A DNA stretch of 37,592 bases from Burkholderiales bacterium (GTDB lineage: Bacteria > Pseudomonadota > Gammaproteobacteria > Burkholderiales > Usitatibacteraceae): assembly GCA_025350945.1 (NCBI GenBank), contig JANXWW010000122.1:1-37592 (forward strand). The letters are read 5' to 3'. Below, piece after piece: positions 24,120 to 32,479 of the stretch (positions within the stretch are counted from its first letter, which is position 1; each line of letters starts with the position of its first letter). The notes beneath the pieces were generated by a model, which made no database searches, had not been told where the DNA came from, and saw nothing but the letters and a program-made list of their open reading frames with translations. The position numbers were made by a program, and so were the translations under genes.

Positions 24120-24716
24120 CTATTTCAATTTCAATTTAGTTCCAGCCGCGCCGTTTTTCAGCACAGCCAACTTCGAAAATGGTGAAACTTTTTTTTCTTC
24201 AGTAGATGGCGCATTGACCACATCAACCACATCAACCACATCAACACCAGCAGCTGACTTGGCTTTTCCGCCTACCGCTTTCTTTGCCTTGCCTTGCTTT
24301 TCTACTGCAATCGCCCAAAGCGGCAAATCAAGCAAGATTTCTTCTTCGATCAGATCCTGAAGCTCAATCTCTTGACCCAGTGCCACGTAATCTTCATCCG
24401 GTAACTCGTCCTCTAGGGGCGGTAACTCAGAGACTTCATCGACTAACACCAGACTGCTTTTAATCGATAGCTCATAACGTTGCGGTTCTAGCGACTGTGG
24501 ATCGGCTACCAAAAACCAACCAAAGATTATACACTTAAGACGCCTGATTCGTCTACCCGAAGCATCTGCCGCCTCTGTTCCCATCACGGTGTAGCGAATT
24601 TCACCTTCGCTGCCCGCCAGAAAAGGTTTGAGTCTTGGCAACCGCATCGGCTCAAAATCGCCCGACAGGGTTTGCTGTTGCCGGGTAAATCGTTCTAGAT
24701 TGAGTTTGGAAGTCAT
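24120..24716 (-). CDS. yceD: YceD/DUF177 family protein (23S rRNA accumulation)
   Basis: A 198-residue protein recognised by its position before rpmF and by VSELPPLEDELPDEDYVAL, IELQDLIEEEILLDLPL and SPFSKLAVLK, all family landmarks. YceD is needed for normal 23S rRNA levels. The family's CQRC motif is replaced by DPQS (72-75) and the only Cys is C62. A Lys/Ala then VDVVDVVDVV stretch (145-167) is inserted before the C-terminus. ATG 24716 is chosen; a TTG at 24731 gives a longer form. It is the first gene of the operon. Confidence 0.88.
   Translation of the reverse strand: MTSKLNLERFTRQQQTLSGDFEPMRLPRLKPFLAGSEGEIRYTVMGTEAADASGRRIRRLKCIIFGWFLVADPQSLEPQRYELSIKSSLVLVDEVSELPPLEDELPDEDYVALGQEIELQDLIEEEILLDLPLWAIAVEKQGKAKKAVGGKAKSAAGVDVVDVVDVVNAPSTEEKKVSPFSKLAVLKNGAAGTKLKLK
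24217..24243. repeat. 9-bp tandem repeat inside yceD
   Basis: Three exact copies of ACCACATCA lie at 24217-24225, 24226-24234 and 24235-24243. They encode the VDVVDVVDVV stretch on the minus strand and keep the frame. Confidence 0.9.
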
Positions 24717-24768
24717 GCCGATTTGGCACAAGAAAACAATGCCGTATAAATCAATTGAATAGCCTCAT

Positions 24769-24797
24769 ATAATAGCGTTTAACCCGTAAAAAGTCAA
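24769..24797 (-). promoter_or_regulatory. sigma70-type promoter of the yceD-rpmF-plsX-fab operon
   Basis: On the minus strand TTGACT (24797-24792) and TATTAT (24774-24769) are separated by exactly 17 bases, each a 5-of-6 match to the consensus. The start of transcription would fall near 24762, about 45 bases before the yceD ATG. On the plus strand a perfect TATAAT at 24768-24773 overlaps this -10 and could serve maf, so the two directions may compete. Confidence 0.7.
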
Positions 24798-24804
24798 AAA
24801 GCCA

Positions 24805-25398
24805 TTGATTTTGAAGATAATTCTTGCTTCCACCTCCCGCTACCGCGCAGATTTACTAAAGCGGCTACAAATCACCTTCGAGGTGGCGAAACCCGCCATT
24901 GACGAGTCGCCCCACAAAGATGAAAGCCCCGCCGACACGGCGCTAAGGCTGGCAATTGCCAAAGCACTGGTTGTGGCAAACGCGCCAAACCAAACTGTCG
25001 GCACCTTGATTATCGGCTCCGATCAAGTGGCCGATCTCAACGGCAAACAACTGGGCAAACCGGGCACGCGAGAAAATGCAATCGTGCAGCTACAAGCGAT
25101 GCGCAGACAGAAAGTTATTTTTCATACTGCGGTGGCACTGGTACACGTCGGGTTGCGGCGGATGCATTCACGCATCGTACCAACGGAAGTCACTTTTCGC
25201 GATTATTCTGATCGCGAAATTGAAAACTATCTTGATCGGGAAGACGCACTGGATTGCGCAGGCAGCGCAAAATCAGAAGGCTTGGGTGCCGCACTGATTA
25301 CACGCATGACCAGTGACGATCCCACCGCGCTCATTGGCTTGCCTTTGCTGGCACTGATAGACATGTTGGCTGCAGAAAATGTTCGAGTTTTAGCATGA
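24805..25398 (+). CDS. Maf-family nucleotide pyrophosphatase (YceF-like)
   Basis: A 197-residue protein of the Maf/HAM1 fold. It begins IILASTSRYRADLLKRL, contains IDESPHKDESP, IIGSDQVADLNGKQLGKPG (catalytic D73 region) and ends in ALIGLPLLALIDML. The SRYRxxLL start and the Ser/Lys pattern are those of the YceF subgroup, which hydrolyses 7-methyl-GTP. The start is TTG 24805 or TTG 24811. It is divergent from yceD and overlaps the next gene by 4 bases. Confidence 0.9.
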   Translation: MILKIILASTSRYRADLLKRLQITFEVAKPAIDESPHKDESPADTALRLAIAKALVVANAPNQTVGTLIIGSDQVADLNGKQLGKPGTRENAIVQLQAMRRQKVIFHTAVALVHVGLRRMHSRIVPTEVTFRDYSDREIENYLDREDALDCAGSAKSEGLGAALITRMTSDDPTALIGLPLLALIDMLAAENVRVLA

Positions 25399-26126
25399 CC
25401 ATGCCAAACAAATTCGGCAAGCTCTATCTCATTCCCACCAATTTGGCCGATCCGTTTACCCCGACTTCAATTCTGCCAAATAACGTTATTTCTACAGCGC
25501 TTACGCTGAATCACTACATCGCCGAAAACGCAAAAACGGCACGCGCTTTCCTGAAGGCAATCGGCATTTCGCGGCCGCTGCAGGAAATATCAATTGTCGA
25601 ATTGGACAAGCACAGCAACCAAATAGAAAACGATTCCGCACGCTCACTGCTCGCCCCGCTGTTGGCCGGTGTTGATGTTGGTTTGGTTTCCGAAGCAGGC
25701 GCGCCTGCGGTGGCGGATCCCGGCGCAATCGTGGTGGCAGCCGCTCATGAGGCGGGTATTCAAGTTGTGCCGCTGGTGGGTCCGTCTTCGATTCTGCTGG
25801 GCTTGATGGCGTCCGGTTTAAACGGTCAAAAATTCGCCTTCCACGGCTATCTTCCGCAAGAAAAAACAGCGCGTACAAAAGCGATTGCAGAACTCGAACG
25901 TGAGTCAAAACAAAAAAACATGACTCAAATATTTATCGAAACGCCCTACCGAAATACACCACTTTTCATGGACTTGATCGCGACACTAAACCCCATTACC
26001 AGGCTATGTGTTGCGACCGATTTGACGGGGCCCAATGAAAGCGTGCGCACCATGCAAGTGGCGAAATGGCGATTGTACAAACCAGAAATTGAAAAGATGC
26101 CGACACTGTTTTTATTTCTGGCCTAG
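25395..26126 (+). CDS. SAM-dependent methyltransferase, RsmI-like
   Basis: A 243-residue tetrapyrrole-methylase-fold protein. VGLVSEAGAPAVADPGAIVV and VPLVGPSSILLGLMASGLNG correspond to the two SAM-binding loops of RsmI (16S rRNA C1402 ribose methylase). FAFHGYLPQEK and FIETPYRN also match. The N-terminus, LYLIPTNLADP, differs from RsmI's LYVVATPIGN, so this is likely the paralogue commonly found next to maf in betaproteobacteria rather than RsmI itself. The target is unknown. Confidence 0.85.
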   Translation: MTMPNKFGKLYLIPTNLADPFTPTSILPNNVISTALTLNHYIAENAKTARAFLKAIGISRPLQEISIVELDKHSNQIENDSARSLLAPLLAGVDVGLVSEAGAPAVADPGAIVVAAAHEAGIQVVPLVGPSSILLGLMASGLNGQKFAFHGYLPQEKTARTKAIAELERESKQKNMTQIFIETPYRNTPLFMDLIATLNPITRLCVATDLTGPNESVRTMQVAKWRLYKPEIEKMPTLFLFLA

Positions 26127-26155
26127 TGTGCGTTAAACCTCTGATCAATGTCGAC

Positions 26156-29100
26156 CTACACGGTCAGCACCGGCACCTGCGTAAAAAAATTCTTCTTCGC
26201 CAGCATCGGTTCCAGTTCTTTCGCCGAGAGCGGCACGCTGAAGTAATAGCCTTGCCCGACGCTGCAGCCTTTTGCGCGCAGCAAACTGAGTTGCCCTGCC
26301 GTCTCGATTCCTTCAGCAATGACATCAAGGTCCAGGCTTTTTGCCATATTGATAATGGCAACGACGATAGCCGTATCATTTGGATCGACTGTAATGTCGC
26401 GAACGAAGCTCTGGTCAATTTTCAATTTGCTGATCGGCAGGCGCTTCAAATACGAGAGACTCGAATAGCCCGTGCCGAAATCATCCACCGCGAGATGAAT
26501 GCCCATCGCGGCAATTTCGTTGAGCATAGCAACGCTGGCTTCACCCTGACGCATGACCTGACTCTCGGTAATTTCTAACTCAAGAAATTCAGGTGCCAGA
26601 CCGGTGCGCGCCAAAATTGCGTTCAACATTTCGATAAAATTCTTGTCGCTCAATTGGCGCGCGGATAAGTTAACCGCGATGCGCCGCTTGGGCAGACCCA
26701 TGTCGTGCCATGCCTTATTCTGGCGGCAGCTTTCTTCCAGCACCCAGCGACCCAATTCATTAATCAGCCCAGTCTCCTCGGCGAGCGGAATAAACTCGCC
26801 CGGCATCATCACGCCGCCCTGCTCGCTCACCCAGCGCACCAGCGCTTCATAGGCGACAATCGCGCCGGTGTTAAGGTCGATCTGCGGCTGATATACCAAT
26901 GAAAAATTATTATTTTTAACAGCAACACGAAGGCTGGATTCCAGCGCGGCGCGACGCTTCACGGCAACGGTCATTTGCGGTGTGAAAAATTGGAAAGTAT
27001 TTTTTCCCAGGCTCTTGCTGTGGAACATCGCAGTATCGGCATTTTTCAGCAGCGTCGAGGCGTCTGTCCCGTCATCAGGAAATACGGCGATACCGATCGA
27101 GCCGGATACATGCTGATCGGCCCCGTTGACCTTGAAGGTTGAACGCAAACTTTGCAATATTTTTTGTGCAACGCGGGTGGCACCTTGATGGCCTTCAAGT
27201 TCATCGAGCAGCACAATAAATTCATCGCCGCCCTGACGCGCGATCGTGTCATGCGCGCGCACGGATTCGCTCAGGCGATGCGCGACTCGTCTGAGTAGAT
27301 CATCGCCCGCATCATGGCCGAGACTGTCATTGATGTTCTTGAAATTATCGATGTCGATAAACATCACGGCAAACTTTTTTGCGGTGCGCTCGGACCGCGA
27401 AATCGCGCCGGAAATACGGTCCTGCATCAGCGAGCGATTGGGCAATCCTGTCAGCGCATCGTGATACGCCAGATGAACGACGCGCGCCTCAATTGCGCGG
27501 CGCTCGGTAACATCGCGCGTATTGACCACAATACCGCGCACCGCCGGCACGTCGAGACAGCTTTTGCCCATCGATTCCAGCACACGCCATGAACCATCGC
27601 GCGCTTGCACGCGGAATTCGAACGGCTTATCGATGAAACCATTTTTAACCAGCTCCGCGAATCGCACTCGCATCAGGGCGACATCATCCTCATGCACAAA
27701 ATCATATTGGCTGCGGCCCACCATTTGCTGCGGATCAACACCCAGCAAATGGCGCACAGACGGGCTTTGGTAAGTGATGACGCCATCCGCATCCAGCACG
27801 GTCACGATGTCCATCGCGCTTTCGGTCAGCACCTGGAAGCGCCCTTCTGATGCTTCCAGCGCGCGCTTGACTTGTTTGAAGTCGGTGATGTCGGTGAGCA
27901 CCCCAATCAAGCCGAGCGGTTTGCCATCCGGGCTGGTAAAGCTGCTGATGTGTTTTACCATCTGCCGCTCACCACCCGCGCCATCGTGCAATACCACTTC
28001 GCTGGCGACTGATTTTCCGGATTGCAGCACTTCACGGTCCTCCATGATCGCGAGCGCAGCCAAATCAGGCGTGAGTAAATCATACGGCGTTTTGCCAATC
28101 CAGTCCTCACGGCGCATGCCCATGAACTCTTCCCAGGAGCGATTGAAGCCAAGATATTTATCGTCCAGACCCTTATAGAAAATCTGGCTGGGCAATACCT
28201 CAAGCAGCTCTTTGGTGAAGTGCAGTTGTTGATCCAAAGTACGGCCGGTGCGCTTGAGCTCGGTGATATCCGAACAGGTGAGCAAAATGCCGACAATTTT
28301 TTGATCCAGACCGCGTAACGGTGCCGCCGAGATACTGATTTCGCGCACCTCCGCAGGATTCGCATCCCAGATAATTTCTACGTTGCTGACCATATCGCCC
28401 GCCATCACACGGCTGCGAATATCGGCCGTGACCAAACGCGGTTGCCCATTGGCGAGCGGCAACGGCTTGCCCAAGACATTGTCTTCCGATATGCCGAACA
28501 TTCGTTCAGCCGCCGGATTCCACAAGGTCACAATGCCGTTCGGCGTGATCGAATAAATCGCCAGGGGCGAGGTCTCAACAATGGCGCGCAGAGATTCATT
28601 TAACGCGCGCAGCGTTTCCTGAGACGCGTGATATTGGGAAACATCTTCGATAGAGCCCAGCCCGTAGAGCGGCTCACCCAGCGCGCTGCGCACGGCCACA
28701 CCTGAGCGCTGCGCCCACATGACTGAGCCGTCCTTGCGCAGATACCTTTTTTGTTTGCTGACATGATTTTGCGTTGGTAACGATACTTCAGCGCTAGCTA
28801 ACTCCCCTGTGACGTCTTCATCGTCAGCGCTATCATCTGGATGAACAATTTCACGAAACCGCTTGCCGATGAGCTCATCACGGGTATAGCCCAGCATTTC
28901 GCAGAAGCGGCGATTAACAACGACAAAACGACCTTCCACATCAACTTGCGTCAGGCCAATGCCGACCAGGTCAAACGCCTCGCGAAACTTGCGCTCGCTT
29001 TCAGTGAGTTCACGCTCGCGCTGGCGCACCGATGCAGCCAAATCTTCCATTGTGTCGCTAAGCTCTTCAAGCTCGCGAAACTCGTGCCGCATATTGGACG

Positions 29101-29653
29101 ACCACGGATACAAACGAATATCGTGTTCTTTCAATTCACGCGTGAGGCGTGTAATCGGCGCGCTGATTTGCCGCGCAATAAGTGCACCCAACACACACGC
29201 AACTGCCACACTGCCTATGCCCCATATCAGCAACATATTGCGCAGCTTGCTGACTGCTTCTGCAGGCAGCGACATGTCGTTCAAAATATTGCCCGCCAGC
29301 ACACCCAGCAATAGCGTGATCGCCAGTACGACTGCGGTCATGCCAACGACAATGCGCAAGGTCAGCCCCGTTGTCAAGCGACGCGGATTGCTGGCGTTGG
29401 CAGACGCTGATTGTTTCGCATCAGCAGCGATCAGTGTCGCATTTGATTGTCTGACCTTCGTTTTATTGTCAGCGGCTAGATTATCAGCCACCCTGGACGC
29501 GTTTGTTCGCGCACTCTTGGCACGTGGACTTGACGATTTATCTGTAACCACATCGCCAGCAGCGGCCACCGACAACAGATGCGCGGATCGGGCTGAATTC
29601 CGCAATGAGTCACGCTGATGCTTTTTATCTTCGGGGCTTCGGTTACTGGCCAT
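26156..29653 (-). CDS. membrane PAS-PAS-PAS-PAS-GGDEF-EAL c-di-GMP protein
   Basis: A 1165-residue protein. Residues 1-95 are a disordered Ala/Ser/Lys region. Two membrane helices (about 100-121 and 140-160) enclose only about 18 periplasmic residues. A HAMP-like segment (about 160-213) and four PAS domains (about 217-342, 348-465, 478-592, 598-718) follow. The GGDEF domain (about 722-890) keeps GGDEF at 808-812 and an RxxD product-inhibition site, RAHD (799-802). The EAL domain (about 902-1150) keeps EAL (936-938), DDFGTGYSS and KIDQSFV. Both synthesis and breakdown of c-di-GMP therefore look possible. With almost no periplasmic domain, sensing is probably cytoplasmic through PAS. It follows the Rieske gene on the same strand. 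Confidence 0.95.
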   Translation of the reverse strand: MASNRSPEDKKHQRDSLRNSARSAHLLSVAAAGDVVTDKSSSPRAKSARTNASRVADNLAADNKTKVRQSNATLIAADAKQSASANASNPRRLTTGLTLRIVVGMTAVVLAITLLLGVLAGNILNDMSLPAEAVSKLRNMLLIWGIGSVAVACVLGALIARQISAPITRLTRELKEHDIRLYPWSSNMRHEFRELEELSDTMEDLAASVRQRERELTESERKFREAFDLVGIGLTQVDVEGRFVVVNRRFCEMLGYTRDELIGKRFREIVHPDDSADDEDVTGELASAEVSLPTQNHVSKQKRYLRKDGSVMWAQRSGVAVRSALGEPLYGLGSIEDVSQYHASQETLRALNESLRAIVETSPLAIYSITPNGIVTLWNPAAERMFGISEDNVLGKPLPLANGQPRLVTADIRSRVMAGDMVSNVEIIWDANPAEVREISISAAPLRGLDQKIVGILLTCSDITELKRTGRTLDQQLHFTKELLEVLPSQIFYKGLDDKYLGFNRSWEEFMGMRREDWIGKTPYDLLTPDLAALAIMEDREVLQSGKSVASEVVLHDGAGGERQMVKHISSFTSPDGKPLGLIGVLTDITDFKQVKRALEASEGRFQVLTESAMDIVTVLDADGVITYQSPSVRHLLGVDPQQMVGRSQYDFVHEDDVALMRVRFAELVKNGFIDKPFEFRVQARDGSWRVLESMGKSCLDVPAVRGIVVNTRDVTERRAIEARVVHLAYHDALTGLPNRSLMQDRISGAISRSERTAKKFAVMFIDIDNFKNINDSLGHDAGDDLLRRVAHRLSESVRAHDTIARQGGDEFIVLLDELEGHQGATRVAQKILQSLRSTFKVNGADQHVSGSIGIAVFPDDGTDASTLLKNADTAMFHSKSLGKNTFQFFTPQMTVAVKRRAALESSLRVAVKNNNFSLVYQPQIDLNTGAIVAYEALVRWVSEQGGVMMPGEFIPLAEETGLINELGRWVLEESCRQNKAWHDMGLPKRRIAVNLSARQLSDKNFIEMLNAILARTGLAPEFLELEITESQVMRQGEASVAMLNEIAAMGIHLAVDDFGTGYSSLSYLKRLPISKLKIDQSFVRDITVDPNDTAIVVAIINMAKSLDLDVIAEGIETAGQLSLLRAKGCSVGQGYYFSVPLSAKELEPMLAKKNFFTQVPVLTV

Positions 29654-29716
29654 TCGCTTTTTTCAGAGGAGGTTACAACACGCAAAAAAATTTCGGGCCT
29701 GATTAAACAGGCTTGG

Positions 29717-30094
29717 CTAAATCAAATCCACCAACAAAACATTATTTTCAACTTCATGAATTGGCACCCGCGCAAGCGACGCACCTTTGCACGGACCACT
29801 AACACACAAACCTGAATCTGCTGCGAAAACAGCCCCATGCGTGGCACAAATTAAGTATAACCCGTCGTCGTCAAACACTTCTCCCGGCAGCCAATCAAGC
29901 TCGGTGCCTTGATGCGGACAGCGATTGACATAAGCATAAATCGCGCCCTCGTATGCCACAACAAAACACGGCGTTTTTTTTGCCTCTAGTACGATCTCGA
30001 ACCGGATCGCTTTCCCGCCACGATTACCATCAACCAGCTCGCTGCGCTGGCAAATTACGGTGGGCATACGAGCAGGCAATAGAGTATTAGCCAT
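29717..30094 (-). CDS. Rieske [2Fe-2S] domain protein
   Basis: A 125-residue soluble protein with one Rieske domain. The cluster ligands are C59 and H61 in RCPHQGTELD, and C83 and H86 in ICATHGAVF. The following GLCVSGPCKGASL is the family's third conserved loop. No oxygenase catalytic domain is attached, so it resembles the small electron carriers found in this gene cluster in betaproteobacteria. The start at 30094 overlaps the end of the phosphatase gene by 8 bases; a second Met at residue 10 is possible. Confidence 0.92.
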   Translation of the reverse strand: MANTLLPARMPTVICQRSELVDGNRGGKAIRFEIVLEAKKTPCFVVAYEGAIYAYVNRCPHQGTELDWLPGEVFDDDGLYLICATHGAVFAADSGLCVSGPCKGASLARVPIHEVENNVLLVDLI

Positions 30095-30746
30095 TTTGTA
30101 CCAACCATGCAGTGAGTTCGTTCACATTTTCGACAATTGCGGCTGAGTGCCGACTGGACAGCATCGCCCGTGAATGCGCGCCGTAGGCCACGCCCACCAC
30201 TGACACGCCCGCGTTGTGCGCCAGCGCCAGGTCGTGGGTGGTATCGCCAATCATCAACGTTCGCGCAGGCGTTACGTTTGCAAACTCCATTAGCCGCAAC
30301 AACATATCGGCGTCTGGTTTTGGCATGCCTTCATCGCCGCAGCGACTGAAATGAAAATGCGGTTTTAGTTGTGTACGCTCAAAAGCTCGCTCAAGCCCCG
30401 CGCGCGGTTTGCCGGTGGCGACTGCCAGCATGCGCTTCGGCCGCTTTAATTGCGACAGCATTTCACGCACGCCGCTATACAGCGTTGCCTCGTGATCGCG
30501 CGGCACATAATGCTCGCGAAAGCGCGCAGCGAAACGCGTGCGATCAGCATCGCTTAATTCGGGAAATAAAGTTGCAGTGGATTGCATAAGCCCCAGCCCG
30601 ATAATGCTTTTCGCCTGCACCAAAGTCGGCACCCGAAACGCCAGATCTCGGGCCGCGAATTGAATACATTCGGCGATCAAGCCGGTGGAATCACTCAATG
30701 TGCCGTCCCAATCAAAAACGATCAAATCAAATTGATGTTCACTCAT
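30087..30746 (-). CDS. HAD-family hydrolase, Gph-like phosphatase
   Basis: A 219-residue HAD phosphatase. Motif I is FDWDGTLSDS (D12, D14), motif II is AVATGKPRAGL, motif III K is in GMPKPDADML and motif IV is MIGDTTHDLALAHNAG. It has the small helical cap of phosphoglycolate phosphatase-type enzymes. The substrate is inferred only. It overlaps rluC by 8 bases and the Rieske gene by 8 bases, so the three form one operon. Confidence 0.92.
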   Translation of the reverse strand: MSEHQFDLIVFDWDGTLSDSTGLIAECIQFAARDLAFRVPTLVQAKSIIGLGLMQSTATLFPELSDADRTRFAARFREHYVPRDHEATLYSGVREMLSQLKRPKRMLAVATGKPRAGLERAFERTQLKPHFHFSRCGDEGMPKPDADMLLRLMEFANVTPARTLMIGDTTHDLALAHNAGVSVVGVAYGAHSRAMLSSRHSAAIVENVNELTAWLVQNG

Positions 30747-31758
30747 ATTGGCGCGAGCGCAGAAACGCCAAATACCGCGTCAAATCTGGCGGCTGGGGCG
30801 ATTCAATGGTCAGGGTTTCACTTGATAGCGGGTGTACAAACTGAATCAAGCGTGCATGCAAAAACATGCGTTTTAATCCGCCATTTTTCACCGCCTGCGC
30901 AATTTTATTCAACTGAAAGTCACCGTATTTATCATCGCCAATAATCGGAAACCCAAGGTGCGCAAGATGCACACGAATCTGGTGCGTGCGGCCCGTGCGA
31001 ATATCGCAATTTAATAATGTCGCCATCCCCAGACGCTCAACCTGCGTAAAAATCGTGTGCGCATCCTGGCCATCTTCTTCATCCACCGAAACGCGTTTTT
31101 CTCCACTCGCGGTTACACGCTTCGCAAGCTTCACGCGCACATGACGCTTCTCGTCCGGCCAATCACCTTTTACCAGCGCATGATAATTTTTTTCCATGCG
31201 CGTGTCGGTTTCACCACGCAAGATCGCATGCAGCCCGGTCAGCGCGCTGCGCTTTTTTGCCACCAGCAATACGCCCGAGGTTTCGCGATCAAGTCGATGC
31301 ACCAGCTCCAGATATTTTGCCTCTGGCCGCTGCGCGCGCAGCGCTTCAATCACACCAAAACTGACGCCACTGCCGCCATGCACCGCCAGCCCCGCTGGTT
31401 TATCAATAGCGATTATGGCATCGTCTTCAAATAATAAACTCAAGCTCTGGCGGGCTTGTTGAGCCATTTTTGCCTCATTCGGCACGCCAGTACTTGTGCT
31501 AGCGATTCGAATCGGCGGGATACGAACCGCATCACCATCCTGCAAACGATAGTCCACATCCGCCCTGCCTTTGTTTACTCGCACCTCACCCGAACGCACG
31601 ATGCGATAGACGTGGCTTTTCGGCACGCCTTTTAGGATCGTGGACAAGTAATTATCGAGCCGCTGGCCGACATGCGCTTCGTCGATTTTCAGCGTGGATG
31701 ATGCCTCGGCGCTGGGTGCAGAAGTTGATTTTTTTGCGTTATTACCAGTAAGTGCCAT
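30739..31758 (-). CDS. rluC: 23S rRNA pseudouridine synthase RluC
   Basis: A 339-residue enzyme. An S4 RNA-binding domain (about 28-85, VGQRLDNYLSTILKGVPKSH) precedes the RluA-type catalytic domain. D157 in VHRLDRETSGVLL is the catalytic Asp. RTGRTHQIRVHLAHLGFPI and DDKYGD are also typical. RluC modifies U955, U2504 and U2580 of 23S rRNA. Its place divergent from rne is the same as in E. coli, which supports the RluC assignment over RluD. Confidence 0.94.
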   Translation of the reverse strand: MALTGNNAKKSTSAPSAEASSTLKIDEAHVGQRLDNYLSTILKGVPKSHVYRIVRSGEVRVNKGRADVDYRLQDGDAVRIPPIRIASTSTGVPNEAKMAQQARQSLSLLFEDDAIIAIDKPAGLAVHGGSGVSFGVIEALRAQRPEAKYLELVHRLDRETSGVLLVAKKRSALTGLHAILRGETDTRMEKNYHALVKGDWPDEKRHVRVKLAKRVTASGEKRVSVDEEDGQDAHTIFTQVERLGMATLLNCDIRTGRTHQIRVHLAHLGFPIIGDDKYGDFQLNKIAQAVKNGGLKRMFLHARLIQFVHPLSSETLTIESPQPPDLTRYLAFLRSRQYE

Positions 31759-32479
31759 GTTAGGTTATACTTTTATCTCGTTGATTTTGAAGCGAGTCCG
31801 CGCAATTTTCGGATTTGATCAGGTCCCCGTAAAGGTTCACCGAACCACATTCCCGCGCGATTTTTAAATCCATCGCCAGCGAATGGTGAAACGTGAACCG
31901 GCTGCGGAAAACGGGCGGTCGTTTTTGCTCACCGCCGGATTGCTGAAAAGTTCAGTGAAAGATTCAGTGATTAAAGTAGCGATACTAAACGATTTACGCG
32001 CGTCCTCTGGCATGCCTTCGCGAACAAAATTGTCATCATGATTTTGTACGAGGCCCGTCGGAGCCAATACTCAAGCGGCGGCGTGAAGATGGAACATTTT
32101 ATGGATCAGGCATGTTTAACCTGATTCTGGACGAAAAGAATTGAGTTAACCAGCCGGTTTAAATATTGCCCGCCCGGTTAATTTTTTGCGTATTTAGTTT
32201 TTGCGAGTTTTTGTGAAATCCAATCATCAGCAACATAGATTTGGAATGTTGAACGGCGCTGCCACCAAAGGCAGCGCCGTTACTACTGCGTCGACCGTGA
32301 TCCGGCCGCGCATTTTTCACAAGCGCTGATCGTTCAGCGCCTTGCACCGCAAACACCGCGCGCGTAATGATGTAACGCGCGGTTGAATTCAATCATTCAC
32401 CGTTCCTCTTCCGGTACCGCACTGCGTTTGGTTCGATCATATTGGTCGATTGCAATAAGCGCGAGAAAGAAGAATAAGC
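31759..32479. other. long divergent spacer between rluC and rne
   Basis: About 720 bases without a credible gene. Short open frames inside it have no family character. The rne-proximal part (32252-32383) holds three strong hairpins, listed separately. A 5-base GGTTC/GAACC hairpin lies at 31834-31846. TTGGTT (32428) and TGCAAT (32451), spaced 17, are a weak promoter candidate close to rne. No tRNA or small-RNA gene could be recognised. Confidence 0.6.
32252..32383 (+). promoter_or_regulatory. three-hairpin structured leader upstream of rne
   Basis: Three perfect stems follow one another. AACGGCGCTGCC (32252-32263) pairs with 32270-32281 over 12 bases with a 6-base loop ACCAAA. GCGCTGA (32323-32329) pairs with 32334-32340 over 7 bases with loop TCGT. 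ACCGCGCG (32355-32362) pairs with 32376-32383 over 8 bases. None is followed by a T run, so terminators are unlikely. In E. coli the rne 5' untranslated region folds into hairpins that RNase E itself reads for autoregulation; the same role is inferred here. Confidence 0.6.

Noticed and set aside
28841..29618. Plus-strand frames of 157 and 219 residues inside the GGDEF/EAL gene
   Set aside because: Antisense shadows of a gene with clear domains.
31864..32067. 67-residue minus-strand frame in the rluC-rne spacer
   Set aside because: Unrecognisable composition, no ribosome site; the spacer looks like leader DNA.
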